Below, piece after piece: positions 1 to 8,260 of a stretch of 9,017 bases of DNA. A program made the translations under genes and the position numbers. Source of the DNA: Candidatus Desantisiibacteriota bacterium (GTDB lineage: Bacteria > JACRDZ01); NCBI GenBank assembly GCA_016209155.1, contig JACQWU010000187.1:1-9017 (forward strand), written 5' to 3'. Each line of letters opens with the position of its first letter. Within the stretch, counting starts at the first letter, position 1. The notes below the pieces were generated by a model. It was given only the letters and a program-made list of their open reading frames with translations, was not told the DNA's origin and searched no databases.

Positions 1-2504
1 ATGAGCTTAATATGTTATCAGATGGGTCAATCCATTGTTATTTTATCAGTAATTGGAGCGCAAATGCTTTTGAGGTACAAACAGTTGCTACCGGTTTTAA
101 TAATGGAGCATGGCATCATGTTGTTTTAACTTATAGTGGGACCTCCACAGCAGCAGGGGTAAACATATATGTCGATAATATTAATAGACCCCTTACAGTT
201 ATAAGGAATTCTTTAACAGGAACAATGCTTAATGATATAACGCTTAAAATAGGTACAAGAACAAGTGACGCATCATTAAGACTTAATGGTATTGTTGATG
301 AAGTGGCTGTATACAGTCGTGTTTTAAGCGCAACAGAAATAGGACTTCATTATATTAACACAAAACTTTTACGTACAAACGGATCACAAATTACATCTTT
401 AGAGAAGTTTTATGGAAATAATTCTCTGCTGGTTAATGGGGCAGAAGTTATTTATAATTCCACAACAAGAGTTACAGCACTTGACAGAATTCCATTTTTG
501 GATAGTACAAAATTTAGAAAAAAATGGGTGTATTCAGATACATGCCGTCTTTCAGCTCATGTATATAATGCAGGCACAGTTGGTTACCCAAAATTAGGAA
601 TAAAGGGCTGGGGATATGTGGGAGGGACATATACTAAACTTATAGATACAACCCGTATTTGCAGTGAAGCATCTCCGAATGCATTAGATTGGCGTACCAT
701 TACTCTCGGTGTAGGCCTCGATACAACAATAGCAAAAAGATGGAAAATACAGGCATTTTTATCCGGCAGTAATTCTTTATCTAAAATTTACTTTGACAAT
801 GTTTCAATCGATAATGGAAGACCTGTATTCAGGTATACGGGAGGTCCTGTCGGTATAACATACGATACTATTCCGTTTGATACAACAGTTGAGCATTGGG
901 CATCACGTGTTTCAAGAAAAGCTGATAATGCAAATATTCAAACTAATACATTGTACTATTATGGTATAATTGCGGAGGATAATGCTAGGATTGATTCAAC
1001 ATATAGTAATACAGGTGCTGAAACAGGAACCAATTTCGGTTATTTTGGCACTTCACCGCTTGGCGCAAGCGGGGTTGAAGATTATGTCTATACGGATACA
1101 GTGGCTCCGTGGTTTGACAGCACTGTATGGGCAAGACGCCGAAATTATTGGGAATTTGCCGCAGGGTTATGGAGAAATGATACAACAAGTTATGGATATA
1201 CATATGATTCAGTTATGGCGGATAATACTACAAAAATGAATGGAACTACAAAAACAGTATTCAATTATAATACTACAAGAGCTGATTTTAGTATGGAAAC
1301 TTTTTTAGGAACATGGGCAAATCCTGCGGGTAAAGGTGTGGGAAATAAATATAAATGGGGCGATTGGATAAGACTTGAGGTTAGGACAAATAAAGAAGAA
1401 TTGACATATCCAACTGTAACTGCAGATTTTTATAATGTTAATCCGCTTACATCCGGATTGACTCCCGGCACATACATAGGTAAAGATGGATCAGGCAGAT
1501 ACATATTTACGTTCAATTATGAAATAAGGGTCCCAAGACCGGATTATGGTGAGTATGGCGCGAATGATTATCCAGTACCGCCATTTAATGCGGCTTCCGG
1601 ATATATAATACCGTTTATTGCAAGAGACAGAGTTGGAAATTCAAGTCCAAATGATGTTAGTTTTTCTGTAATGCTTGACAACAGCCCGCCGAATTGGACA
1701 TGGATTGAAAAGAGCGCAGGTTCAGGATATGGCACACTAAATATATGCGAATCCTACTGGATGTTTAATGGAAATTCGTCAAGCCCTGTGTATGATTCAT
1801 CCGGCAGGACTGACTATGTGGGAACAATGTTTGGAGGGGCAAAAATGGAGAAAGAAATGTATCTAACCCCTGATCAATCTACTCTCACAGTCTTAAAGCT
1901 TGACAGTGACAACAGTTATGTGCGTTTTAGATATGTTTCTCCTGATAATCCTGTTGATTTACTGGGTGGAAAAGGTTTCACAAAAGTTACATGGGAAGCA
2001 TGGATGTATGTTAACAGTACTGCAGGATTTGATGGCCAGGAGCAGTCAATTGTAAGTACATGGAATGATGCCGGCGGTGCACGCACATGGAAGTTTGGTG
2101 TGGATGGTACCAAGTTAAGATTGGATCTTCGTGTGGTTGGAGATAGCGGTGCTTATCCGGCTTATAATACAACAATGTCAGGACTTATTACCGTACCGGG
2201 TAATTGGTATCATGTTGTTGCTGTATATGATGCGGCTCCGACTTCACCCAGAAAAAATGTTCAGTTCTATGTTAATGGAAATTTAAAAGCTGAATATGAC
2301 AGGGCAACAAATGGAGCTGTTCAAGCTAAAGAAGCAGCTGAAAATTTAATTGTCGGCGGAGCAGGTAACGGCACAATTCTAAATTTCAACGGGCATATTG
2401 ATGAAATGTATATTTACAGCGGCGCATTAACTCCAACGCAAATTAAGGAACATTATCAACAAAGAGGTGTGCGCATAAGAAAACAGAAACCACCGATAAG
2501 ATAG
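1..2504 (+). CDS. Large exported LamG-domain surface protein (5' partial)
   Basis: The reading frame is already open at the left edge (first full codon at 3) and the visible protein begins inside a LamG domain, so the true start and any signal peptide lie outside the window; the ATG at 12 is only an internal Met. Residues below count from that Met. LamG/jelly-roll domain 1 covers about 1-118 (AWHHVV at 33-38, IVDEVAVYSRVLSATEI from 94). A carbohydrate-binding-like sandwich covers about 130-270 and ends in KIYFDNVSIDNG. An Ig/FN3-like, Tyr- and Thr-rich middle covers about 270-590. LamG domain 2 covers about 605-815 (NWYHVV at 731-736, GHIDEMYIYSGAL from 794). LamG-type folds in bacterial surface proteins usually bind glycans or proteins, so adhesion or polymer binding is inferred. 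The protein stops about 15 residues after LamG 2 with a basic tail and no visible sorting signal. No catalytic motif is recognised. It lies 84 bp upstream of another secreted multidomain protein and is probably co-expressed with it. Confidence 0.85.
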   Translation, partial: ELNMLSDGSIHCYFISNWSANAFEVQTVATGFNNGAWHHVVLTYSGTSTAAGVNIYVDNINRPLTVIRNSLTGTMLNDITLKIGTRTSDASLRLNGIVDEVAVYSRVLSATEIGLHYINTKLLRTNGSQITSLEKFYGNNSLLVNGAEVIYNSTTRVTALDRIPFLDSTKFRKKWVYSDTCRLSAHVYNAGTVGYPKLGIKGWGYVGGTYTKLIDTTRICSEASPNALDWRTITLGVGLDTTIAKRWKIQAFLSGSNSLSKIYFDNVSIDNGRPVFRYTGGPVGITYDTIPFDTTVEHWASRVSRKADNANIQTNTLYYYGIIAEDNARIDSTYSNTGAETGTNFGYFGTSPLGASGVEDYVYTDTVAPWFDSTVWARRRNYWEFAAGLWRNDTTSYGYTYDSVMADNTTKMNGTTKTVFNYNTTRADFSMETFLGTWANPAGKGVGNKYKWGDWIRLEVRTNKEELTYPTVTADFYNVNPLTSGLTPGTYIGKDGSGRYIFTFNYEIRVPRPDYGEYGANDYPVPPFNAASGYIIPFIARDRVGNSSPNDVSFSVMLDNSPPNWTWIEKSAGSGYGTLNICESYWMFNGNSSSPVYDSSGRTDYVGTMFGGAKMEKEMYLTPDQSTLTVLKLDSDNSYVRFRYVSPDNPVDLLGGKGFTKVTWEAWMYVNSTAGFDGQEQSIVSTWNDAGGARTWKFGVDGTKLRLDLRVVGDSGAYPAYNTTMSGLITVPGNWYHVVAVYDAAPTSPRKNVQFYVNGNLKAEYDRATNGAVQAKEAAENLIVGGAGNGTILNFNGHIDEMYIYSGALTPTQIKEHYQQRGVRIRKQKPPIR

Positions 2505-2572
2505 ATAAGATAAATAATGAAACATATATACTGTTTTTTAACTAGATTATTATAGATAGATTAATTGATAAA

Positions 2573-2578
2573 AAGAGG
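2573..2578 (+). promoter_or_regulatory. Ribosome binding site setting the ATG 2589 start
   Basis: AAGAGG lies 10 nt upstream of ATG 2589. The longer TTG start at 2565 has no Shine-Dalgarno sequence and would place MIKRGRII in front of an otherwise standard signal peptide, so ATG 2589 is preferred. Confidence 0.6.
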
Positions 2579-2588
2579 CAGAATAATT

Positions 2589-5500
2589 ATGAAAAAAATT
2601 AAATTTGGATTATTATTAATAGTTAGTATTCTTTTATTTGTATGGTCACAGCAAGCTTATGCAAAACAGATAATTAGTGCCATCCCACATGACCGCGCAG
2701 TGGATATTTATTGGGCAATTCCAAAATATAATCCTGATGGTTCTCCCTGCAGTGATCTTGCCGGAGTTTTTTTATTCCGCAGTATAAGCAAAGACGGGCC
2801 CTTTTCACTTGTAAATCCAAAAGTGGTTCCTCCAAATCAACGCTGGTGGCATGATGACCAAAAAATTAATAGAATAAAATATTTTTATAAAATTAAGGCT
2901 GTAGATGATGTGGGAAATTTAAGTGATTTTTCTCCTATGATTGAGGTTATCCCCTCAGGCGATGATGTACCGCCTGAACCTGTAGAGATTTTTGTTAAAT
3001 GCTGCCAGACTCCGCCTGATGTAGAAATCTCTTGGAGTCCGTCGGTAGATGATAAGGGTTTGTCTCATTACAATATTTACAGATCTTTAACAGAGATTAA
3101 AGATGAATATCTTTCACGTAACCGTAAAGGGATGCCTTCATTAATCGAACCCGCAATAAAAGTTGATGCTTCAAATTTAAAATTTATAGATAAAAAGGCT
3201 AAACCCGGGACAGTTTATTATTATAATGTTACAGCAGTTGATACCTCTGATAATGAATCAAAAGCCTCCAATACAATTTTTCTTAGAGTATGCGGTAATG
3301 ATATCAGCGCTCCAATTGTTGAGTCAGTATCTGAAGATACATATAATAAGCCTAAGAAAACCGGCAAGGAAATAACGGTGGTATTGGTCGGAGAAGCAAA
3401 ACTTGCAGCTTCCTATACTCTGGGACAATTTGCAGTTGAACTGCCAATGAAGGAAACTGCAAAACCCGGTACTTATTTTGCAATTTACACAGTTAAACCC
3501 GGGGATAATGGTACTCTTATTCCTTTAAGCGGAAAGCTGATAGATCCTGCCGGGAATATAACTGAGAAAAAAGGTGAGAATACAATAACAATAGATACTA
3601 TTCCACCCGCACCTGTAAAAGATTTAACCGCATCCACCGGATTTGATACTACTTTTGATGGTAAAAAAATGGATGTGTTTTCAAAAGTTGAACTTAAATG
3701 GGGAAAAAGCGATGATGCAGAGTATTATAAGATTTACCGTTATAATGAGCCTATTACAGAACAGAATATCAGTAAAGCTTTCGTTATAGCAAAACATCTG
3801 TCAAATGATACATTGTATTATAAAGATAGAACCGCAACTCCGGGACAGGTTGTATATTATACTACTGTCGGTAGTGATCTGGCGGAAAATGAGGCTGTTG
3901 TTTCTTCATGCGAGATAAAAGTAGCGGCAGATTCTTATCCGCCCAATATTGCAAAAGTTGTTGAAGATACACTCGGAATACCTCAAAAAGCAGGGAATAG
4001 GATTCAGGTAGTTTTATATGGTGAACCGTCATGCATTGCTTTATTTGATGTTGGTTCAAAAATAACCGGAGTCCCGATGAATGAAGTACTTATTGGGTCA
4101 GTTCATACAGGTACATATTCGGGAAGTTATGTGATTAAAGAAGATGATGACGTTGATAATATTCCTGTATTAGCGCATTTACGTGATGCTTTTGGGAATG
4201 AATCTATTTTGAAAACAGAAACCGGAATAACGATAAAAACACATTCAACAGATACCACTCCTCCTGAAATCACAAAAATTTTTCATAATAGTAAAGGAAT
4301 TGTTCTTGTTGAGAATCCTGAAGAAGGAGTTTTAACAGTCACAATGGAGGGTGAACCGGATGGAATCGCTTTCTTTGATATAGGAACAATGGTAAGAGGC
4401 ATAAAACTTTATCAGACAGAAACAAAAGGTGTTTATGAAGGTTCTTATAAAGTAGTAAAAGGCGATAACATTGGTAATGCTAAAATAACAGGGTATCTTT
4501 CAGATGCAAGCGGCAATGTTTCAACTAAAATATGCGATGATCCTGTTACAATCGATACGTCTGTAAGAATAAATGTGCAAAAGGAACCTGCAATTGAATT
4601 TCTAACAGCTGACAGTACAAGTACTGTTGGGATAGTAGCTATAGTTAATGATGCTCATAATAAACCTATAACCGGCAGAAAGATTGAATTTTCCTTGATT
4701 AGCAATTACGGAACTGTAACAACAGTAAATAGTATTACTGATAAAGACGGTAAAGCTAAAGGACAATATCAGGCAGGTATGGTTGTTCAGACAGCTTATA
4801 TTTGCGCGGAAGATGTTGAAACAGGCGCTGCAGGTATTACATATATTAAAATGACGAAAAGTACGGAATGTCAGATAACTCTGCGTTCTATGCAGAGGAG
4901 ATTCAGGACCTCAAACGGGATTTATTATATTGATATGGATGCTCATCCTGAACGAATTACAGCGGATGGCGCAAGTGTATCTATTATTACAGCTACAATA
5001 AGAAAAATAGGCGAAAGCGGAAAACTCGGACCAAAAAAGAGTGAAGAAACACCAACCAATATAAATACTGATGAAAGAATAAAAGGTGAGAAAGTTAAAT
5101 TTACGATTACTTCTCATCCTGATGATTCTCCCGGATCACTTCGTATACATCCAAAATATCTTGATGTTGTGGCAGACGGCTCAATCACAGATGATAACGG
5201 TGAAGCCAAAGCTATATATACAGCAGGGACAAAGATAGGGCTCACTATTATTCATGCGGTTGCCCCTCTTTCACCGGATAAAGGAGAACCGATTGCAGAA
5301 ATGGTTGGTATTTTATTAATAGCAGGAGAAGTACGGTATTTAACAATTATAGCTAAACCTGCTCTTCTTGATGCTGATGGAAAAAGTACATCTAATATTA
5401 CAGTTAAAGCTGAAGACAGCTTCAATAATCCATGTCGTGATATAAATGTTTCAATTGAAATAATACCTCCTCTCCCCGAAGCCGGAAAGATAGGAGTACA

Positions 5501-6128
5501 AGGCAGTGGACAGCAGTATACCACGAATGAAACCGGAGAAGCGGTGGCTGTGTATACGGCAGGAATTGTGCCCGGAAAAGTTACAATAAGGGCTACTGTT
5601 TCTTCTAATACACCTATTGATGATGCAGTTGCTTCCTATGCACAGGGGAAATACGAACAGGCAATTACTGTTTTTAAAGCAGCAATAGCAGAATATCCTC
5701 AGGATAACTGGACTGATGATTTATATTATATGATGGGCTATAGTGAAGAGCTTTTAAATTATTACAATGATTCCATAAACAGCTATAATGAAGTAGTAAG
5801 ATTCTATTTTGGCGGCCCATGGGCGGATAATGCTTTATATAGAACAGGACAGGTATATGAAAAAATGGGAGATTATTCTAAAGCAATTGATGCGTATACT
5901 GAACTTATAAATAATTCATATCTCCTGGAAAGCAGGGAAGTTTATAAGAATAATCTTATTGATAATGCATTATTCCGGATGGGAGTAATGTATGAACGTC
6001 TGGAACATTATGTTATGGCAAAAAAATGCTATATTGATTTAATTGATCGTTTTAAAGATACAGATGAAAATGCACTTATTGCAGATGCAGAAAGAGCCCT
6101 TGAAATACTAAGAGCCAGTGGATACTAA
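2589..6128 (+). CDS. Secreted FN3 / Ig-like / invasin-like protein with C-terminal TPR repeats
   Basis: This 1179-residue protein starts at ATG 2589. The N-terminus (MKKIKFGLLLIVSILLFVWS, then QQAYA|KQ) is a Sec signal peptide with probable cleavage after residue 25. FN3-like modules lie at about 26-122, 127-235 and 338-450, with YYYNVTAVD-type strands; a CC pair and a later Cys flank the second. Three copies of a repeat centred on 'V.L.GEP...A.FD.G' and ending 'G.L.DA.GN' lie at about 241-337, 451-553 and 556-658. Big_1/invasin-like domains lie at about 661-757, 762-912 and 913-1008; the last shows ADGKSTSNITVKAED and TNETGEAVAVYTAG. A TPR block covers about 1010-1179 (YAQGKYEQAITVFKAAI, YEKMGDYSKAIDAYTELI, YERLEHYVMAKKCYIDLI). 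FN3 and Big_1 stalks are typical of surface or periplasmic proteins, and TPRs bind proteins, so a structural or assembly role in the envelope is inferred. No catalytic site is seen. An intrinsic terminator follows the stop codon. Confidence 0.85.
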   Translation: MKKIKFGLLLIVSILLFVWSQQAYAKQIISAIPHDRAVDIYWAIPKYNPDGSPCSDLAGVFLFRSISKDGPFSLVNPKVVPPNQRWWHDDQKINRIKYFYKIKAVDDVGNLSDFSPMIEVIPSGDDVPPEPVEIFVKCCQTPPDVEISWSPSVDDKGLSHYNIYRSLTEIKDEYLSRNRKGMPSLIEPAIKVDASNLKFIDKKAKPGTVYYYNVTAVDTSDNESKASNTIFLRVCGNDISAPIVESVSEDTYNKPKKTGKEITVVLVGEAKLAASYTLGQFAVELPMKETAKPGTYFAIYTVKPGDNGTLIPLSGKLIDPAGNITEKKGENTITIDTIPPAPVKDLTASTGFDTTFDGKKMDVFSKVELKWGKSDDAEYYKIYRYNEPITEQNISKAFVIAKHLSNDTLYYKDRTATPGQVVYYTTVGSDLAENEAVVSSCEIKVAADSYPPNIAKVVEDTLGIPQKAGNRIQVVLYGEPSCIALFDVGSKITGVPMNEVLIGSVHTGTYSGSYVIKEDDDVDNIPVLAHLRDAFGNESILKTETGITIKTHSTDTTPPEITKIFHNSKGIVLVENPEEGVLTVTMEGEPDGIAFFDIGTMVRGIKLYQTETKGVYEGSYKVVKGDNIGNAKITGYLSDASGNVSTKICDDPVTIDTSVRINVQKEPAIEFLTADSTSTVGIVAIVNDAHNKPITGRKIEFSLISNYGTVTTVNSITDKDGKAKGQYQAGMVVQTAYICAEDVETGAAGITYIKMTKSTECQITLRSMQRRFRTSNGIYYIDMDAHPERITADGASVSIITATIRKIGESGKLGPKKSEETPTNINTDERIKGEKVKFTITSHPDDSPGSLRIHPKYLDVVADGSITDDNGEAKAIYTAGTKIGLTIIHAVAPLSPDKGEPIAEMVGILLIAGEVRYLTIIAKPALLDADGKSTSNITVKAEDSFNNPCRDINVSIEIIPPLPEAGKIGVQGSGQQYTTNETGEAVAVYTAGIVPGKVTIRATVSSNTPIDDAVASYAQGKYEQAITVFKAAIAEYPQDNWTDDLYYMMGYSEELLNYYNDSINSYNEVVRFYFGGPWADNALYRTGQVYEKMGDYSKAIDAYTELINNSYLLESREVYKNNLIDNALFRMGVMYERLEHYVMAKKCYIDLIDRFKDTDENALIADAERALEILRASGY

Positions 6129-6150
6129 TTGTACACGAAGTTAAAATTTA

Positions 6151-6191
6151 CGAGCAGGACAGGTTAACGACTTGTCCTGCTTGTTTTTTTT
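6151..6191 (+). terminator. Strong intrinsic (Rho-independent) terminator
   Basis: A hairpin begins 22 nt after the stop of the FN3/Ig/TPR gene. CGAGCAGGACAGG (6151-6163) pairs with CTTGTCCTGCTTG (6171-6183), 13 bp including a few G-T pairs, around the loop TTAACGA. Eight T residues follow at 6184-6191. The core AGCAGGACA/TGTCCTGCT is a perfect 9-bp stem. It should end transcription of the upstream unit, so the ResB-like frame that begins right behind it would need its own promoter, and none is obvious. Confidence 0.85.
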
Positions 6192-6197
6192 AAAGAA

Positions 6198-6287
6198 AAT
6201 TTAGAATCAGAAATATATCATTCATGGTGGTATATTACCGTTCAAATATTACTTTTTATAAATATTTTAATATGCAGTATAGAACGG
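6198..6287 (+). other. In-frame ResB coding remnant without a start codon
   Basis: The frame of the ResB-like gene stays open upstream of TTG 6288 back to a TAA at 6165-6167. From about 6198 it reads NLESEIYHSWWYITVQIL followed by LFINILICSIERL. In ResB-family proteins the segment before the second membrane helix typically reads like '.YHSWWF...LL.LN...CS..RLP', so this looks like genuine homologous coding sequence. It contains no ATG, GTG or TTG; the only near-standard codon further up, CTG 6177, lies inside the terminator stem. The first ResB helix and its Gly-Thr-x-Ile-Pro-Gln-type motif are not found upstream. Either the gene was cut here or an unusual start is used. Confidence 0.7.
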
Positions 6288-7451
6288 TTGCCGCAAAATT
6301 TGAAAATTACCCGGCGTAAGACAGATATACTGTTGTTGACCAAAGAAACTGTAAATAGTATGCCTGTAAAATATGAATTTACATCCAATGATATATCGGA
6401 TTCATGCAAAAACGAAAATGTAGACGAAAAATTTAATAATATACTTGAGTATTTGAGGAAAAAGAATTATGATATAATAAATAAATCCGGCATATCAGGT
6501 GTAAAAGAAAGTGCGTCTTTAAGTGATGGAAACTGGTTTTTTGCGGAGAAAGGGAAAATCAGATATTGGGGTTCATATTTAACACATTTTGGTATTTTGC
6601 TTTTTATAACCGGATATATAACGGGAAAAGTGTTCGGTTTTTTAGGTACAGTGTATATTTATAATGATACTGACATAAATTATTGTTATAATTGGTATGA
6701 GAAAAAGGATAAATTATTTGATTTTAAAGTTTATCTGGAAAATTTAGATATAATTTTTTATCCCGTAAAAGCAAAACTTGAAATTATTTCATTAAATGAT
6801 AATAGAAGAATTATTCAAAATATTAATGAAAATGAAAAAGTTTATCTGGAAATTGGAAATTATACTGTGATTTTGGAATTTAGCGGTTTTATACCTGATG
6901 CTATGGTAAAAGACGGTATGGTTTATCAAATTTCAAAAGTTGCAGCTAATCCCTGTTTTATTTTTAAAATTTATGATAAAAATAAAAATTTTCTGTTTAC
7001 GCATTTTTTATTTTTAGATAAAAGTTATGTGAATTCTCTGGAAAATTTAGGGTTTAGATTGGAAGTAAAAAAATATAAAGCTGTTGAAAGTGAAATAAAA
7101 GGCGATTTGATTTTTTTGAATAATGAGCAGATATTAAAAAGAGAAACTTTAAAAATTAATAAACCTGTAAATTTTAAAGGAAAAAATTTTTATTTGGTAA
7201 CCTACGGACAGGATGAATTTAAAAATACCAGGATTGGCCTGCAAATTACCGAAGATCCTGGTATATATATTATATGGAGCAGTTTTATATTTATGTTATC
7301 AGGAATTATTATTTCATTTTTTATTTATCATATAAAAATATATACATATAAGGATAATAACTCTATTATAATAGGAGGCATATGCGGCAAAAGTAATTAT
7401 ATAGTAGAGAAGGAGCTAAAAAAAATAAAGAAGGAGATAGAAAATGATTAG
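6288..7451 (+). CDS. resB: ResB-family cytochrome c biogenesis protein, N-terminally truncated
   Basis: ResB (also called Ccs1/CcsB) works with CcsA/ResC in System II cytochrome c maturation, keeping apocytochrome ready for heme attachment on the outer face of the membrane. TTG 6288 is the first standard start codon in the frame, but it has no Shine-Dalgarno sequence; ATG 6360 is equally poor. From TTG 6288 a membrane segment lies at about 94-115 (WGSYLTHFGILLFITGY, conserved-type His at 100), followed by an extracytoplasmic beta-rich region at about 120-320. The typical ResB ending comes next: DPGIYIIWSSFIFMLSGIII (from 323), a His at about 348, and an IIGGICGKSNYI tail. Residues matching ResB continue upstream to about 6198, while the first helix is missing. 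The body has no internal stop and overlaps the lipoprotein gene by 8 bp. No CcsA partner is present. It may be a functional short variant, a recent pseudogene or an assembly junction. Confidence 0.75.
   Translation: MPQNLKITRRKTDILLLTKETVNSMPVKYEFTSNDISDSCKNENVDEKFNNILEYLRKKNYDIINKSGISGVKESASLSDGNWFFAEKGKIRYWGSYLTHFGILLFITGYITGKVFGFLGTVYIYNDTDINYCYNWYEKKDKLFDFKVYLENLDIIFYPVKAKLEIISLNDNRRIIQNINENEKVYLEIGNYTVILEFSGFIPDAMVKDGMVYQISKVAANPCFIFKIYDKNKNFLFTHFLFLDKSYVNSLENLGFRLEVKKYKAVESEIKGDLIFLNNEQILKRETLKINKPVNFKGKNFYLVTYGQDEFKNTRIGLQITEDPGIYIIWSSFIFMLSGIIISFFIYHIKIYTYKDNNSIIIGGICGKSNYIVEKELKKIKKEIEND
7431..7436 (+). promoter_or_regulatory. Ribosome binding site of the lipoprotein gene
   Basis: AAGGAG lies 7 nt before ATG 7444, inside the 3' end of the ResB-like frame. 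It is the clearest Shine-Dalgarno sequence in this unit. With the 8-bp overlap it suggests that the two genes are transcribed together and translationally coupled. Confidence 0.75.
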
Positions 7452-8247
7452 AAAAAAGTTGATATTGATATTGTTTGTTTTTTTAAGTTTTTACCTGTTC
7501 TCCTGTGCAGTAAATAAAGAGGAGGTTAAAAAAGCAGGGCCTTCAATTATTGGTATAGTATATGATGAAAGTGGAATTCCTCTTGATAGAGCTATAATTT
7601 CAATTTATTTGTCAAATGCGAATTTATTTCATGGCCCTGATAACTACCATTCCAATTTTACGGGAAATGACGGTGCTTTTAGTTTAGATTTACCTGATGG
7701 AAATTATTATATTGTAGCCCGGAAAAGAATAAACGGGGCTTATACCGGACCGCTAACCAATGGAGATTATAACGGGGAGTACGCAAATAATCCCATAAAG
7801 GTAATTTCAGGAAAAACCGTAAAAGTGGAAATTACAGCTCAGAAAATAGAAGGTTTAATGCTGTACAGCCCTATGAATGCATCTAGAAATCATATTCAAT
7901 TAAAGGGTATAGTTAAAGATAAATCCGGAAATTTTAAGGAAGGTATGTTTGTTGTGGGATATACAAGTCCTACAATGTGGAATAAACCGGATTATATTTC
8001 TCAACCTACTAATGCAAAAGGTGAATTTGTACTATATGTGGATAAACCCGGCACATACTATTTATTAGCTAAACAGGTTTTTAAAAAGCCTCCTGTCGTC
8101 GGTGAGCTGGTTGGAAATTATGCAGGATCGAATGATCATGGTATTGAAGTAAAAGATGAGAAAGGAATTGTTGATCTGATATTAATTGTCGCCCCTTTTA
8201 CAGAGGAGCAGTTAAAACAACTTAATAAAAAAATAGAAACAAAATAA
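7444..8247 (+). CDS. Lipoprotein with two carboxypeptidase-regulatory-like domains
   Basis: This 267-residue protein has a strong SD sequence in front of its ATG. It begins with KK and a hydrophobic run ending LFSC, with Cys21 as the probable lipidation site. Phe at -2 is not the usual lipobox residue, but Ser at -1 and Ala at +2 fit, and Ala at +2 would allow outer-membrane sorting in a diderm. Two CarboxypepD_reg-like beta sandwiches follow. The first is at about 34-133 (IIGIVYDESGIPLDRA, GNDGAFSLDLPDGNYYIVAR). The second is at about 152-250 (LKGIVKDKSGNFKEG, NAKGEFVLYVDKPGTYYLLA). Each ends with a similar 'GNY...I.V..G' element, so the protein is an internal duplication. There is no peptidase catalytic domain; the name refers only to the fold. 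Domains of this kind occur on many surface proteins. The 8-bp overlap with ResB suggests a link to heme or cytochrome proteins at the cell surface, which is inference. Confidence 0.8.
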   Translation: MIRKKLILILFVFLSFYLFSCAVNKEEVKKAGPSIIGIVYDESGIPLDRAIISIYLSNANLFHGPDNYHSNFTGNDGAFSLDLPDGNYYIVARKRINGAYTGPLTNGDYNGEYANNPIKVISGKTVKVEITAQKIEGLMLYSPMNASRNHIQLKGIVKDKSGNFKEGMFVVGYTSPTMWNKPDYISQPTNAKGEFVLYVDKPGTYYLLAKQVFKKPPVVGELVGNYAGSNDHGIEVKDEKGIVDLILIVAPFTEEQLKQLNKKIETK

Positions 8248-8260
8248 AATCGGTGCAATT

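Noticed and set aside
985-1203. Minus-strand frame inside the LamG gene
   Set aside because: The + strand shows continuous domain structure here; the opposite frame has no signal peptide, SD or recognisable motif.
2520-2539. Possible terminator after the LamG gene (AAACA ... TGTTT plus T-run)
   Set aside because: The stem is only five mostly A-T pairs, so it is too weak to call; the two genes may be read through together.
2565-2588. TTG 2565 as the start of the FN3/Ig/TPR protein
   Set aside because: It lacks a ribosome binding site and adds eight residues before a standard signal peptide; ATG 2589 has AAGAGG 10 nt upstream.
2505-2588. Promoter for the FN3/Ig/TPR gene (TATTAT/TATAGAT stretches)
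   Set aside because: In such AT-rich DNA these motifs occur by chance, and no matching -35 element at proper spacing was seen.
6223-6318. Short frame from ATG 6223 (about 31 codons)
   Set aside because: It lies in another frame over the conserved ResB helix segment, has no SD and shows no recognisable protein.
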